In this document: in pieces, positions 9,320 through 17,700 of the stretch | Layout of the letters: every line of letters starts with the position of its first letter | How positions within the stretch are numbered: position 1 is the first letter of the stretch | The notes under the pieces: generated by a model | Told to the model about the DNA's origin: nothing | The model's input: only the letters and a program-made list of their open reading frames with translations | Database searches by the model: none | NCBI RefSeq assembly: GCF_964246085.1 | Contig: NZ_CAXTPD010000016.1 | Origin: Brotaphodocola sp003480315 | Lineage (GTDB): Bacteria > Bacillota > Clostridia > Lachnospirales > Lachnospiraceae | DNA: 64,000 nt | Direction: 5' to 3' (one strand) | Position numbers and translations under genes: made by a program

Positions 9320-10963
9320 ATGTTAAGGCAGTCTGACAAAATTACCGCCCTCTATTGCCGCTTATCGCGCGACGACGAATTACAGGGCGACAGCAACAGC
9401 ATTGTTAATCAAAAGGCGATTTTAAGTAAATACGCGAAAGAAAATCATTTCTCAAACACCGCGTTTTTCGTGGACGACGGGTATTCTGGAACAAACTTCA
9501 ACCGTCCCAGTTGGGGCGAGCTTCTGGAACGGATTGAAAACGGAGAAGTGGCGACGCTGATTGTAAAGGATATGTCGCGGCTTGGGCGTGATTATCTGAA
9601 AGTGGGCTTTTATACCGAAGTCCTGTTCGTGGAAAAGGGCGTGCGGTTTATTGCTATCAACAATGGCATAGACAGCGCAAACCAACAGGACAGCGATTTT
9701 ACCCCCTTTTTGAACATCATCAACGAGTGGTACGCAAAGGACACAAGCAAGAAAATCCGCGTTGTGATGAAGTCAAAGGGAGAAGCAGGCGAATATCTTT
9801 GTACCAATCCGCCCTATGGCTACATGAAAGACCCCGACAACAAAAAGAAATGGATTGTGGACGGAGAAGCCGCCGAGATAGTCAAGCGGATATTTGCCCT
9901 GTGTCTGGACGGTTACGGTCCGTCGCAGATTGCCCGTATTCTGAAAGAGGATAAAGTCATAACGCCGACTATCCATTTTCAACAGACAGGCAGAGCGACA
10001 AGAAACACGCCGCCGGATAATCTTTATGATTGGGATAATAAAACGGTAGCGGGGATTTTAGAGCGTCCAGAGTATCAAGGGCATACGGTAAACTTCAAGA
10101 CCTACAAACAGTCCTACAAGAGCAAGAAAACCTGTTACAATCCAGAGGAAAAATGGCTTGTGTTTGAAAACACCCACGAAGCAATCATTGACGCTGACAC
10201 ATGGGCGCGGGTACAGGAATTACGCAAGAACAAACGCCGTCCGACAAGGACAGGCAAGACGAATATGTTTTCCGGTATTGTGCGCTGTGCCGACTGCGGC
10301 GAAAAGCTGTATTACTGCACAAGCAAGAACTTTGAAGCGCGGCAAGACCATTTCGTATGCTCTACTTCAAGGCTCAAAGGAAAAGAGGTTTGCTCAACGC
10401 ATTTTATCCGCGCTGTCGTACTGGAACAGGGCGTGCTTGCTCACATGAGATGGACGATTGCCTGTGTCGCTAACCATGAAGAACAATTCCATAAAGCTAT
10501 GGGCGCGAAGCAGAAAGCCGAAGCGAAAAAGGAACTTGCGGCGAAGCGGCGACAACTGACGCAAGGAGAACGCCGGATTGAAGAACTTGACCGATTATTC
10601 AAGCGTATTTACGAGGACAACGCCAACGGGAAATTATCTGACAGCAGATTTCAAATGCTCTCCAACGACTACGAACAGGAGCAGGAAGAACTGCGTGAAA
10701 AGCTGTTGCGATTGAATGAAGAAATTACCGAACAGGAAGAACAATCCGAGAACATTGACAGGTTCATCAGCAAAGTACGGAAATATCTTGACTTGGACGA
10801 GCTGACGCCCGCTGTGCTGAATGACATGGTAAAGGCGGTGTATGTTCACGCGCCGGATAAGTCAAAGGGGCATAGGGAACAGCAGATTGACATTTCCTAT
10901 GACCTTGTGGAAATACTCCCCGCGTCTTTACTGAATGACCTACATAACAGAGAAACGTCGTAG
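9320..10963 (+). CDS. Large serine recombinase (TnpX/TndX type)
   Basis: 547 residues. The start at 9320 has AAAGGAG 8 bases upstream; an upstream in-frame extension has no good site. The resolvase domain (residues ~8–160) holds YCRLSRDDE with the nucleophilic Ser, and KDMSRLGRDYLKVG. The recombinase domain has YGYMKDPDN. A zinc-ribbon segment follows (RCADCGEKLYYC ... FVCSTSRLKGKEVC), then a coiled coil rich in Glu/Arg (~390–500). It would excise and integrate the element. Confidence 0.93.
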   Translation: MLRQSDKITALYCRLSRDDELQGDSNSIVNQKAILSKYAKENHFSNTAFFVDDGYSGTNFNRPSWGELLERIENGEVATLIVKDMSRLGRDYLKVGFYTEVLFVEKGVRFIAINNGIDSANQQDSDFTPFLNIINEWYAKDTSKKIRVVMKSKGEAGEYLCTNPPYGYMKDPDNKKKWIVDGEAAEIVKRIFALCLDGYGPSQIARILKEDKVITPTIHFQQTGRATRNTPPDNLYDWDNKTVAGILERPEYQGHTVNFKTYKQSYKSKKTCYNPEEKWLVFENTHEAIIDADTWARVQELRKNKRRPTRTGKTNMFSGIVRCADCGEKLYYCTSKNFEARQDHFVCSTSRLKGKEVCSTHFIRAVVLEQGVLAHMRWTIACVANHEEQFHKAMGAKQKAEAKKELAAKRRQLTQGERRIEELDRLFKRIYEDNANGKLSDSRFQMLSNDYEQEQEELREKLLRLNEEITEQEEQSENIDRFISKVRKYLDLDELTPAVLNDMVKAVYVHAPDKSKGHREQQIDISYDLVEILPASLLNDLHNRETS

Positions 10964-11034
10964 CCCACAAGCTACGCCGTTTCCCGAAAACATTTCTAAT
11001 ACTGTCTTATGAGTGCCGCCCTTTGGCGCGGCCG

Positions 11035-12033
11035 CTATTTTTTGTAAAAACAGTTTCCGCCGACAATCTTATACGAGGAATAATCTTCCGGTGAAATCCG
11101 TTTGGTAGAATTAAAATAAAGGTAATCTCCGATATTATTGGAACCGCACAGTGCGTCCTTTGAGGCCTTCAGCGCAGTTTTGGAAGGCCCCTGAGCCAGA
11201 AAGCTGTCCAGCAGACCGGAAGATGCGCCGGGAAACTGACCGTCTGCGTAGATGACACTGGAAATGGACTTTCCCCAGTGTTTTGACTTTACGCGGTTGA
11301 TGATACAGCTTGCAACGGCAAGCTGGGCGTCATAGGAGCCATTTCCGGTTTCCATGGCTGTGCAGGCTGCAAGCAGATAGACCTCATCATCTGTTGCGGA
11401 AATCACATAAGCAGGTTTTGCCTGTGCCTCTGCTCCGGAATGAAGAGCAGCCGCTTCTTTTTTTGCATCGACCGCAGCTCCCGGAACTGGTATGATTTTC
11501 GCGTATTCCGCTGAGATATAGCCGCTTGCGTCAGCCTGAAGCTGAACCTTGATCCAGCCGTTTGAGGATTCCAGGAGCGGAAACGATTCCCCCTGAGCTG
11601 CCTGTTTTACGATTACGGCATCCGTGGAAGGGGTTTTACGCACATTTAATGTAACCGCAGTGACTTTGGCTCTCAAAAGTCCAAGCTCCTTTGCAAGAGG
11701 CTCAATGTCCCTGCCGAACAGAAGATAATCATCCTTCAGCCAGCCCTCAAGCCCGCCAGAGCGGATCCTTGTCCAGCCGTTTTTCCGGTCAAGAACCGTT
11801 CCTCCGGAGCCACGGTAGCATTTTCCGATGATATCTGCATCGGTAGAAGGGCTGGTCCGCATATTCAAAGGCTCATTTTTGACATTGGCCACTGCCAGAT
11901 TATCATAGGAAGAGGCAGCAAAGGACGGAGCAGCAAAAGCCGCTGCAAACACGAAGACAGCTGCAGTAAGCGCTGCCACCTGTTTCAGCACACCGGCGGA
12001 AGCGGATAGTATTTCAGAGATTCGTCGTTTCAT
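11035..12033 (-). CDS. Secreted SH3-domain cell-wall hydrolase (SleB/CwlJ-like)
   Basis: 332 residues. N-terminal signal peptide (basic start, hydrophobic stretch, AFA cleavage region near 39). Two bacterial SH3 domains follow (~48–105 with LNMRTSPSTDADIIG, and ~118–180 with LNVRKTPSTDAVIV), then a Hydrolase_2 domain (~212–332) with AMETGNGSYDAQLAVASCIINRV spread over its start and DYLYFNS near the end. The family includes spore cortex lytic enzymes, but SH3 domains and secretion point to general peptidoglycan remodelling. Monocistronic; transcription probably ends in the GC-rich hairpin near 11018–11035. Confidence 0.9.
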   Translation of the reverse strand: MKRRISEILSASAGVLKQVAALTAAVFVFAAAFAAPSFAASSYDNLAVANVKNEPLNMRTSPSTDADIIGKCYRGSGGTVLDRKNGWTRIRSGGLEGWLKDDYLLFGRDIEPLAKELGLLRAKVTAVTLNVRKTPSTDAVIVKQAAQGESFPLLESSNGWIKVQLQADASGYISAEYAKIIPVPGAAVDAKKEAAALHSGAEAQAKPAYVISATDDEVYLLAACTAMETGNGSYDAQLAVASCIINRVKSKHWGKSISSVIYADGQFPGASSGLLDSFLAQGPSKTALKASKDALCGSNNIGDYLYFNSTKRISPEDYSSYKIVGGNCFYKK

Positions 12034-12555
12034 GTATATTTCTCCATGTATAAATGCAGTTCTTTGTTAAAATGTTACAAAAGTATTACATGAAGAATAT
12101 ACCAAAATCCTGAGGATTTGTCAACTTCCGGCAAATCAGGACGTGCTGTGAAGCTGCTACATCACAAGGGGGAGCTACGCAATATCAATGTGCTTCACGC
12201 TCTCGCGCCGTTCCTCCGGGAGGATTGGAAGCTTCAAAAGCAAGATGAGAGCTCTAATAATCCATGAATTATTTCTATGAATAATAAAATATACATAATT
12301 ATTATCTATTGATAATTTTCAAAAATCGTGCATATTGTGTACAATCTGCCTAAAAAAGTTAATTTTTTACATTTCTCATTTGAAATTATTATAATAATGC
12401 GAGTTCTATCAAAATACATAATAAATAAAAATTTATCAATTGATAAACAAAAAAATAACGGCTCTGTCAAAAAAATAACGCTCGTTGCAACAATCAGACA
12501 CCTGACTTATAATGGCGGAAATGGCCATGAAAACAAGAATATAGGGGGATAATGT
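12034..12555. other. Intergenic region with AT-rich DNA and recombinase-tail remnant
   Basis: The first ~80 bases are the 5' flank of the hydrolase gene. Bases 12175–12216 are a remnant of a tyrosine-recombinase 3' end (separate entry). Bases 12240–12500 are very AT-rich with no supported gene and probably hold the promoter of the FNT channel gene. Confidence 0.6.
12175..12216 (-). pseudogene. Tyrosine recombinase 3'-end remnant
   Basis: On the minus strand the frame reads EERRESVKHIDIA and stop, nearly identical to the C-terminus of the intact recombinase at 14007–15107 (EERRKSVKHIDIV). DNA identity is high over ~42 bases and is lost on both sides. It marks a former second copy or a duplicated end. 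Confidence 0.65.
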
Positions 12556-13377
12556 ATGAATCTGTTTTCACCGGCTCAAATTGCCGAAAATTATGTTTCG
12601 ATTGGAAAAAGTAAGGTCAACACTGCCATTCCGAAGATGTTTCTGCTGGCCGTGATGGCTGGGGTATTCATTGCGCTTGGCGGAGTTGGAGCAACCACGG
12701 CAGCCGTGGGCGTACAGCCTGCTGCTATCGGAAAGCTTCTGGGTGCCTGCATCTTTCCGGGAGGCCTCACCATGGTACTTCTCGCCGGAAGTGAGTTATT
12801 TACCGGAAACTGTCTTTTGACGGTTCCGCTTCTTTCCGGAGAAGTAACGCTTCCCGGGGTTCTCAGAAACTGGATCGTTGTCTATCTTGGAAATTTTGCC
12901 GGCGGGCTTCTTGTGGCTGCCGGAGCCGTATATTCGCATCAGCTCCGCCTGTTTGGAAATGGCATGGCGGTATCCGTGATTTCCACAGCGGCCGGAAAAT
13001 GTACGATGAGCTTTTCAGACGCGCTCATCCGGGGAGTTTTCTGTAATTTTCTGGTCTGCATCGCAGTCTGGATCTCATTCGCGGCGAAAGACGCAGCCGG
13101 AAAGGTTATCGGCCTGTTTTTTCCCATCATGATCTTTGTGCTCTGCGGGTTTGAGCACAGTGTGGCAAATATGTATTATATCGGAGCTGGCCTTATGGCA
13201 AGGACCGTACCGGAATATCTGGACGCGGCACTTGCAGCCGGTCTGAATCCTGATGTGATAAATCTGGGTAATTTTCTATTCGCAAACCTCCTGCCGGTCA
13301 CCATTGGCAATGTTCTTGGCGGCGGCGTGTGCGTAGGCGGCGTATACTGGCTTGCCTATCTCAGGAAAGCAGATTAG
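12556..13377 (+). CDS. Formate/nitrite transporter family channel
   Basis: 273 residues, six hydrophobic helices, the usual size of FNT channels. N-terminal NLFSPAQIAENYVSIGKSKV precedes helix 1; the conserved GxELFTGN loop appears as AGSELFTGNCL near residue 78, and the second half has GFEHSVANMYYI with the pore-region His. It would carry formate, nitrite or a related monovalent acid across the membrane. GGGGGATAAT precedes the ATG. A broken moeA follows 37 bases downstream, which could hint at a former molybdoenzyme context such as formate dehydrogenase; this is inference. Confidence 0.93.
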   Translation: MNLFSPAQIAENYVSIGKSKVNTAIPKMFLLAVMAGVFIALGGVGATTAAVGVQPAAIGKLLGACIFPGGLTMVLLAGSELFTGNCLLTVPLLSGEVTLPGVLRNWIVVYLGNFAGGLLVAAGAVYSHQLRLFGNGMAVSVISTAAGKCTMSFSDALIRGVFCNFLVCIAVWISFAAKDAAGKVIGLFFPIMIFVLCGFEHSVANMYYIGAGLMARTVPEYLDAALAAGLNPDVINLGNFLFANLLPVTIGNVLGGGVCVGGVYWLAYLRKAD

Positions 13378-13414
13378 AAAAACCCAACCAGGAGAATGAA
13401 GGTATAGAATAACA

Positions 13415-13988
13415 TGAGTAAGATTTTTCTTGCTGACTCCAAAAGCAACGATGTCAGGATTGGCCGTCTTTTGGAAACATTTCGAGCAAAAATTAAAGCA
13501 TATCCGCCAGGTTCCCCGCTTCTTCCGGGAAAAATCTATGACTCCAATCAAAAAAGGACATCCTTCACGATGTCCTGAAAATCCTTGGCTGTAAAAGGCT
13601 GTTCTGGGGAGTGGAAGTCAAACCCGGCATGCCTACGATTGGTGCCCTGTACCAGGATAAGGTGATGCTCTGCCTTTCCGGCAATCCTTATGGCGCGGCG
13701 GTAAATCTGGAGCTGATGGCTCGACCGGTTCTTGCGAAAATGTCCGGGCGTTATGATCTGCAGATCACAAGATTGAATGCAGTCATCGACTATGACTATT
13801 TCAAAAAATGCCCGGTGGTCCGTTATGTGCGTGCTTTTTACCGGGATGGGCATGTCTGTGCGGCAAATGGCTCCAATGCGTCGGGTATCATCAGCAATTT
13901 AAGCGGCTGCAACTGCCTGATCGAGATTCCGGCCGGAACTTCCGAAGTGCGAAGAGGGGATCAGGTTTCTGTGGTGCTGTTTGCGTAA
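13415..13988 (+). pseudogene. moeA: moeA-like molybdopterin molybdotransferase remnant
   Basis: The 5' part (from 13415) ends with SPLLPGKIYDSNQ, the MoeA domain-III entry. It then shifts frame and jumps to DILHDVLKILGCKRLFWGVEVKPGMPTIG, the later 'kPGkPt' region, followed by LCLSGNPYGAAVNLEL and the C-terminal domain IV to 13988. So the middle of the molybdenum-binding domain and all N-terminal domains are missing, plus a frameshift around 13545–13560. It cannot encode a working molybdopterin molybdenumtransferase. Confidence 0.75.
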
Positions 13989-14006
13989 TGCGGCGTTGCT
14001 TTCAAA

Positions 14007-15107
14007 CTACACGATATCAATGTGCTTTACGCTTTTGCGCCGTTCCTCTTCGATGGCGGCGTAAAACTTTCTGGTAATGTTCACATCATTGTGTCCGAGA
14101 ATATCGGCAACCAGATAAATATCATTTGTTTTCGCATAAAGGGCGGAGCCGTAGCTGCTCCGCAGCTTATGCGGTGTAATCTTTTTCTTCGGTGTTGCCA
14201 CAGATGCATATTTCTTCACCAGATATTCCACGCTACGCACAGTCAGGCGTTTCTTGCGAAGAGAAAGGAAAAGCGCCGGTTCATCCTGTGTGCCTGTCCC
14301 TGTCTCAATTGAGCATAGAGTTCTGCGTTCTTCCAGATACCGTTCTAAATACTGCGCAACCTCATCACTAAAATAGACGGTTGCTTCTTTTCCGCCTTTC
14401 CGGTGGATATGAATTCCCTGTTCTTTTATATCTACATCCGACAAATTTAAGCCCACGCATTCCGATACACGGATACCGGTTCCCAGCATCAGCGCAAGGA
14501 GGGCACAGTCCCGCACCTTTGTTTTCTGATGAAACTGCTTCTGCCTGGGAGATAATCCGGCACCGTTTTCTGCTTCTTTTAGCAGTTCTTTGATTTCCTT
14601 CTGGTTAAGCCGGACAATCTCTTTCTCCCGGATCTTTGGCACCTGCATGGATAAGGTAGGATTGACCGTAATCTGACCAGTACGCTGGAAATAACCAAAG
14701 AAACTCTTCAGCGAGAAAAATTTCCGCTTGATTCCCTGCTCTTTGTTGGTGTTTCGATGGTCCGGGTCATCTGGCCGGTACTTCAGGTATTCCAGATAAC
14801 GTTCCAGATCAGTAACGGAGATCTGGCGGAACTGTTCTATGGTGAAGTCTTTGGCAGATAATCCGAAAGAGCGGATTTCTGGTTTGGCTTCTGTGCATAT
14901 TGAGGGGGAACCGGTGGCGTGTCTGCTGGTTAAAAAATCAAAAAACATGCAGATGTCATAGGCGTAGGAGAGCCTGGTCATAGAAGAGGTGGCGGGTTCA
15001 ATTCCACGAAAAAAATCCGCGCAGAAGGGTGGGAGAGTGGAAAGCAGCTCCTGCAGCTTAGCCTCATTTTTCCGGTCACGCTGTTCATGGTACGGCAATT
15101 CTGTCAT
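14007..15107 (-). CDS. Tyrosine recombinase (XerC/D-like integrase)
   Basis: 366 residues. N-terminal SAM-like core-binding domain (~20–150); catalytic domain with Arg in GTGIRVSECVGL, the HxLR box TPHKLRSSYGSALY, LGHNDVNITRKFY carrying the second His and the nucleophilic Tyr. All catalytic residues are present. The start is 6 bases after the coiled-coil gene's stop, so the two are cotranscribed. A near-identical 3'-end fragment lies at 12175–12216. Target is not known; it does not border an obvious element, though moeA debris lies immediately beyond it. Confidence 0.93.
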   Translation of the reverse strand: MTELPYHEQRDRKNEAKLQELLSTLPPFCADFFRGIEPATSSMTRLSYAYDICMFFDFLTSRHATGSPSICTEAKPEIRSFGLSAKDFTIEQFRQISVTDLERYLEYLKYRPDDPDHRNTNKEQGIKRKFFSLKSFFGYFQRTGQITVNPTLSMQVPKIREKEIVRLNQKEIKELLKEAENGAGLSPRQKQFHQKTKVRDCALLALMLGTGIRVSECVGLNLSDVDIKEQGIHIHRKGGKEATVYFSDEVAQYLERYLEERRTLCSIETGTGTQDEPALFLSLRKKRLTVRSVEYLVKKYASVATPKKKITPHKLRSSYGSALYAKTNDIYLVADILGHNDVNITRKFYAAIEEERRKSVKHIDIV

Positions 15108-15113
15108 GACGCA

Positions 15114-16136
15114 TTACTCCCTTCCGGTATTTTTGACAGCAGCATCTGCTGTGATACCTGTGTCTGGCGTTTCCGAAATTTGCTTTGTATGCTGTTCGGG
15201 GGTGCTTTCCCGGGTCAGCTGCAGCTGTAGCTGCTCCAGCTCTGCCTGTAGCCGTACGGTTTCACGATCCGCTTGTCTCAGCTCCTCCTGCATTTCCCGT
15301 TCCTTTGCGATCACGGCCCGTTCCTGCTCCAGCTCTGCCTGCATCCGCACCTGCTTTAACATAGCCTGGGTGTCGGAATCCTTATCGGAAAGCTGCCGCT
15401 TCAGATCTGCAAGCAGCATCCGGTCCTCCAGTTTCTGGTTTTCCATTTCGCGGACCTGCTGCTGCGCCTGCGTGGCAATCTGCTCCAGATTTTTCTTCTG
15501 TCCGGTTTCATGCTCCAGAGTCTGCTGAAGCTCCCGGATTTTCAGCTGAAGCGCAGCAGCTTCTTTCTGTGCCTGTTCCTCTGATTCTTTCAGGGCGTCA
15601 TACCGGACCAGTTTCTGCTGAAGCTCCTGATTTTGCAGTTGCAGAATGCGGTTCATTTCTTCACGGTCTGAGGCGGTCTTTTTTGCAGCCTCCATCTGTC
15701 CGATGGCATACTGAGCCTGTTCCTGCAGATGCTTTTGTTCCTCACGCAGGGCAGTCATGGCAGTATCCGAATTCTTCTTTTCCGTCTCCATGAGTTTAAT
15801 TTTTTCTCTCAGTTCATCAATCGTCTGATCCTTCCGTTTTAAACCAGACCGGAAGTGTTCCTGTACGCGCAGCTCAGCATTGCTGCTCAGCTCAATGCTG
15901 TTGATATATGCCGATAAAATTTCTTTCAGAAGCCGTTCAAAATTTTCTATTTCTACGATACGGCCAGGAGTAGCAGCTTTGGCATTGTTCAGCTCCAGAA
16001 TCTGCATCAGATGATCAAAGCCCTGCGCCTGGTTCATTCCATGAGAGGTGCAGAACTGGCGGAATGCTTCCGCGGAATCCGGATCAATGCGGAAGTTCAC
16101 CTGTTTGCTTTCTTTTGTAGTCTTTTCTTCTTTCAT
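15114..16136 (-). CDS. RHH-like N-terminus plus long coiled-coil protein, partner of recombinase
   Basis: 340 residues. Start MKEEKTTKES at 16136 has AGGAGG 8 bases upstream. Residues ~8–55 (KQVNFRIDPDSAEAFRQFC) look like a ribbon-helix-helix DNA-binding segment. Residues ~85–310 form a long, nearly uninterrupted coiled coil rich in Gln/Glu/Arg; the tail is disordered. The layout resembles KfrA-type or partition-accessory proteins, but I do not recognise a family. Tight linkage with the tyrosine recombinase suggests a DNA-binding accessory or regulator of recombination. Confidence 0.8.
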   Translation of the reverse strand: MKEEKTTKESKQVNFRIDPDSAEAFRQFCTSHGMNQAQGFDHLMQILELNNAKAATPGRIVEIENFERLLKEILSAYINSIELSSNAELRVQEHFRSGLKRKDQTIDELREKIKLMETEKKNSDTAMTALREEQKHLQEQAQYAIGQMEAAKKTASDREEMNRILQLQNQELQQKLVRYDALKESEEQAQKEAAALQLKIRELQQTLEHETGQKKNLEQIATQAQQQVREMENQKLEDRMLLADLKRQLSDKDSDTQAMLKQVRMQAELEQERAVIAKEREMQEELRQADRETVRLQAELEQLQLQLTRESTPEQHTKQISETPDTGITADAAVKNTGRE

Positions 16137-16521
16137 GTCGTCATCCTCCTGAAAACAGTATAACACAGGGCAAATACTCCGTCAAACAGAAGTGAAATTT
16201 CTGTTTTTAATGCTATACTAATCTATACATGAATATGCTATACATAGCGATGTATCATGCGATATCAGATCAAAAAGCGCAGAGTAGCAGGCGTGAAAAC
16301 ATAAAAATAATGTCAGATATCTTTGCTAATTATAAATACAATTCACAAATAAGACTGAAAAACGCTCAAAAAACAGAACATGTATTCGAAATACGGCTCC
16401 TATTATTGCGCAAAACCTCAGTTTTGCGCAATGTTTAAACTGAACATTTACATTTCTGGAAAAAACAGATATAATTCAAGGGATTTTATAGCAAAAACGT
16501 ACAGGAGGTGAGATTGCGATT
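16137..16521. other. Intergenic region with inverted repeat
   Basis: No supported gene. It contains divergent promoters for the coiled-coil gene and for the small membrane protein gene. At 16406–16431 there is a perfect 11-base inverted repeat (TTGCGCAAAAC, loop CTCA, GTTTTGCGCAA) without a T-run. Confidence 0.5.
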
Positions 16522-16740
16522 ATGTCGATACTGTTTGCTGTAGTATTTTTAGTGCTGATTTTTAAATGTGTCGGTCTGGCCCTGCGTGTTTGCGGAACAC
16601 TACTGGGTGCCCTGTTAAGTCTGGCCGGTTTTCTCCTTTCACTCACACTGGGGGCAGTTCTGTTCGGACTTTCTACCGCGTTTGCGGCAGTTCTGTTGCT
16701 GATCGGAATTGTATGGCTCGTGATTCGGATCCTTCTATAA
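16522..16740 (+). CDS. Small hydrophobic membrane protein
   Basis: 72 residues, almost entirely hydrophobic with two or three membrane segments and little charge. ACAGGAGGTGAG lies before the ATG. It precedes the PAS sensor kinase gene by 42 bases and may be cotranscribed. No family is recognised. Confidence 0.65.
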   Translation: MSILFAVVFLVLIFKCVGLALRVCGTLLGALLSLAGFLLSLTLGAVLFGLSTAFAAVLLLIGIVWLVIRILL

Positions 16741-16782
16741 AAACGGGCATCGAAAAATCCACTGATTCGGAGAGAAACTAGT

Positions 16783-17634
16783 ATGAGCAAAAGCATGATC
16801 AATAACCGTTTTTTAGAAGAGACCGTATTTGCGATCGCAGATGGGTACTGCGTCATTAACCTTACCAAAAACTATGTGCCTGGCGTCATGTACCAGGTCA
16901 TTGATGGCAGGCAATATAACCTGAATGAGCAATTAGGCCTGCCGGAAGATTCCAGTCTGCAGAGTCTGGTGGATGCCTGGGCATTAACGATACCGAAGGA
17001 GGGTCTTTCCGACTTTTTGGAGGAATTCGACAGAGAACGGCTTTTGAAGCGTTTTGAAAACGGAGAGCGTCATATATCATTTCGTTACTGGACCTGTACC
17101 GCAACCTTTGAACCCATGCTTGCAGAAGATCACATGGCTCTGTACAGAGATGCGGAAACCGGTGATGTCATAGCAGTCAGCTATGTGCTTGACCGCACAG
17201 AGCATTACCGCCTGGAGGAAAAAGAACGGGCATTGGAAAAATCAAACCAGGAGTATATTAAGCTCCTGGAGGAAGAAAAAAAGCACACGGCTATCATTGA
17301 AAAGCTGACACAGGAGCTTCGCAATGAATTGGACTGGTTTTCCGTTTCTATACCAGGCGGTGTAAAAATCAGCAATGATGATCCTACGTATTCCTTTAAA
17401 TATGTATCAGAACAGTTTGCAAATATGCTTGGTTACAACACACCGGAAGAACTGATAGAAGCAGGTCAGGGCAGCATTCTCGGACTCGCTCACCCCGAAG
17501 ATATTACGAGAGGTCTTGCTGACGCGCTGGATCAGTATACACGCTCCGATCATTACGCCACGATCTACCGAATCCGCTGCAAAGACGGAACCTATAAGTA
17601 CATTGAAGATCGGGGACAGAAGGTTCGCAAACCG
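16783..17634 (+). pseudogene. Hybrid sensor kinase, N-terminal half (PAS domains)
   Basis: 284 codons. An N-terminal PAS-like region (~8–150), a short coiled coil (~145–185), and a second PAS domain (~190–284) with FKYVSEQFANMLGYNTPEEL and CKDGTYKYIEDRGQKVRKP. The frame then hits TGA immediately after Pro284. Native continuation would be DGTxEHWNLMLDK, which is found at 28929 in the right frame directly before a HisKA domain. The gene is therefore split by an 11.3-kb insertion. The N-half alone has no output domain. Confidence 0.88.
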
Positions 17635-17686
17635 TGAAGGTGGACGTACTGTTGCTTGTGGTAGAGTTGCTACTATCATCGAGTAA
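17633..17686 (+). pseudogene. tuf: 3' tail of a tuf (elongation factor Tu) gene
   Basis: In frame this reads REGGRTVACGRVATIIE and stop, which is the EF-Tu C-terminus. It starts exactly at the break in the kinase gene; the junction shares CCG between kinase and tuf. Only the last 17 codons are present, so this is the left end of the inserted DNA, not a gene. Confidence 0.8.
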
Positions 17687-17700
17687 TTAAATATTATTCA

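Larger units (their letters stand above)
4060..10990. mobile_element. Large-serine-recombinase element carrying an ABC exporter operon
   Basis: The left edge is inferred from the abrupt end of M20 peptidase homology near 4060. The right edge is placed shortly after the recombinase stop at 10963. Content: KTR-type small zinc protein, two ABC exporter half-transporters, TetR regulator, a small element-associated protein and a TnpX/TndX-type large serine recombinase. No conjugation genes are present, so it would be a simple or mobilisable transposon rather than an ICE. Exact ends and the expected GA dinucleotide target duplication could not be fixed because the M20 gene does not resume on the right. 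Confidence 0.7.

Noticed and set aside
4060..10990. Integrative conjugative element
   Set aside because: No relaxase, coupling protein or type IV secretion gene; only recombinase and cargo.
16229..16438. A 69-codon open frame upstream of the small membrane protein
   Set aside because: No ribosome site, low-complexity AT-rich composition, no protein-like pattern.
17633..17686. Extension of the kinase gene through this segment
   Set aside because: The kinase frame hits TGA at once, while another frame gives a clear EF-Tu C-terminus.
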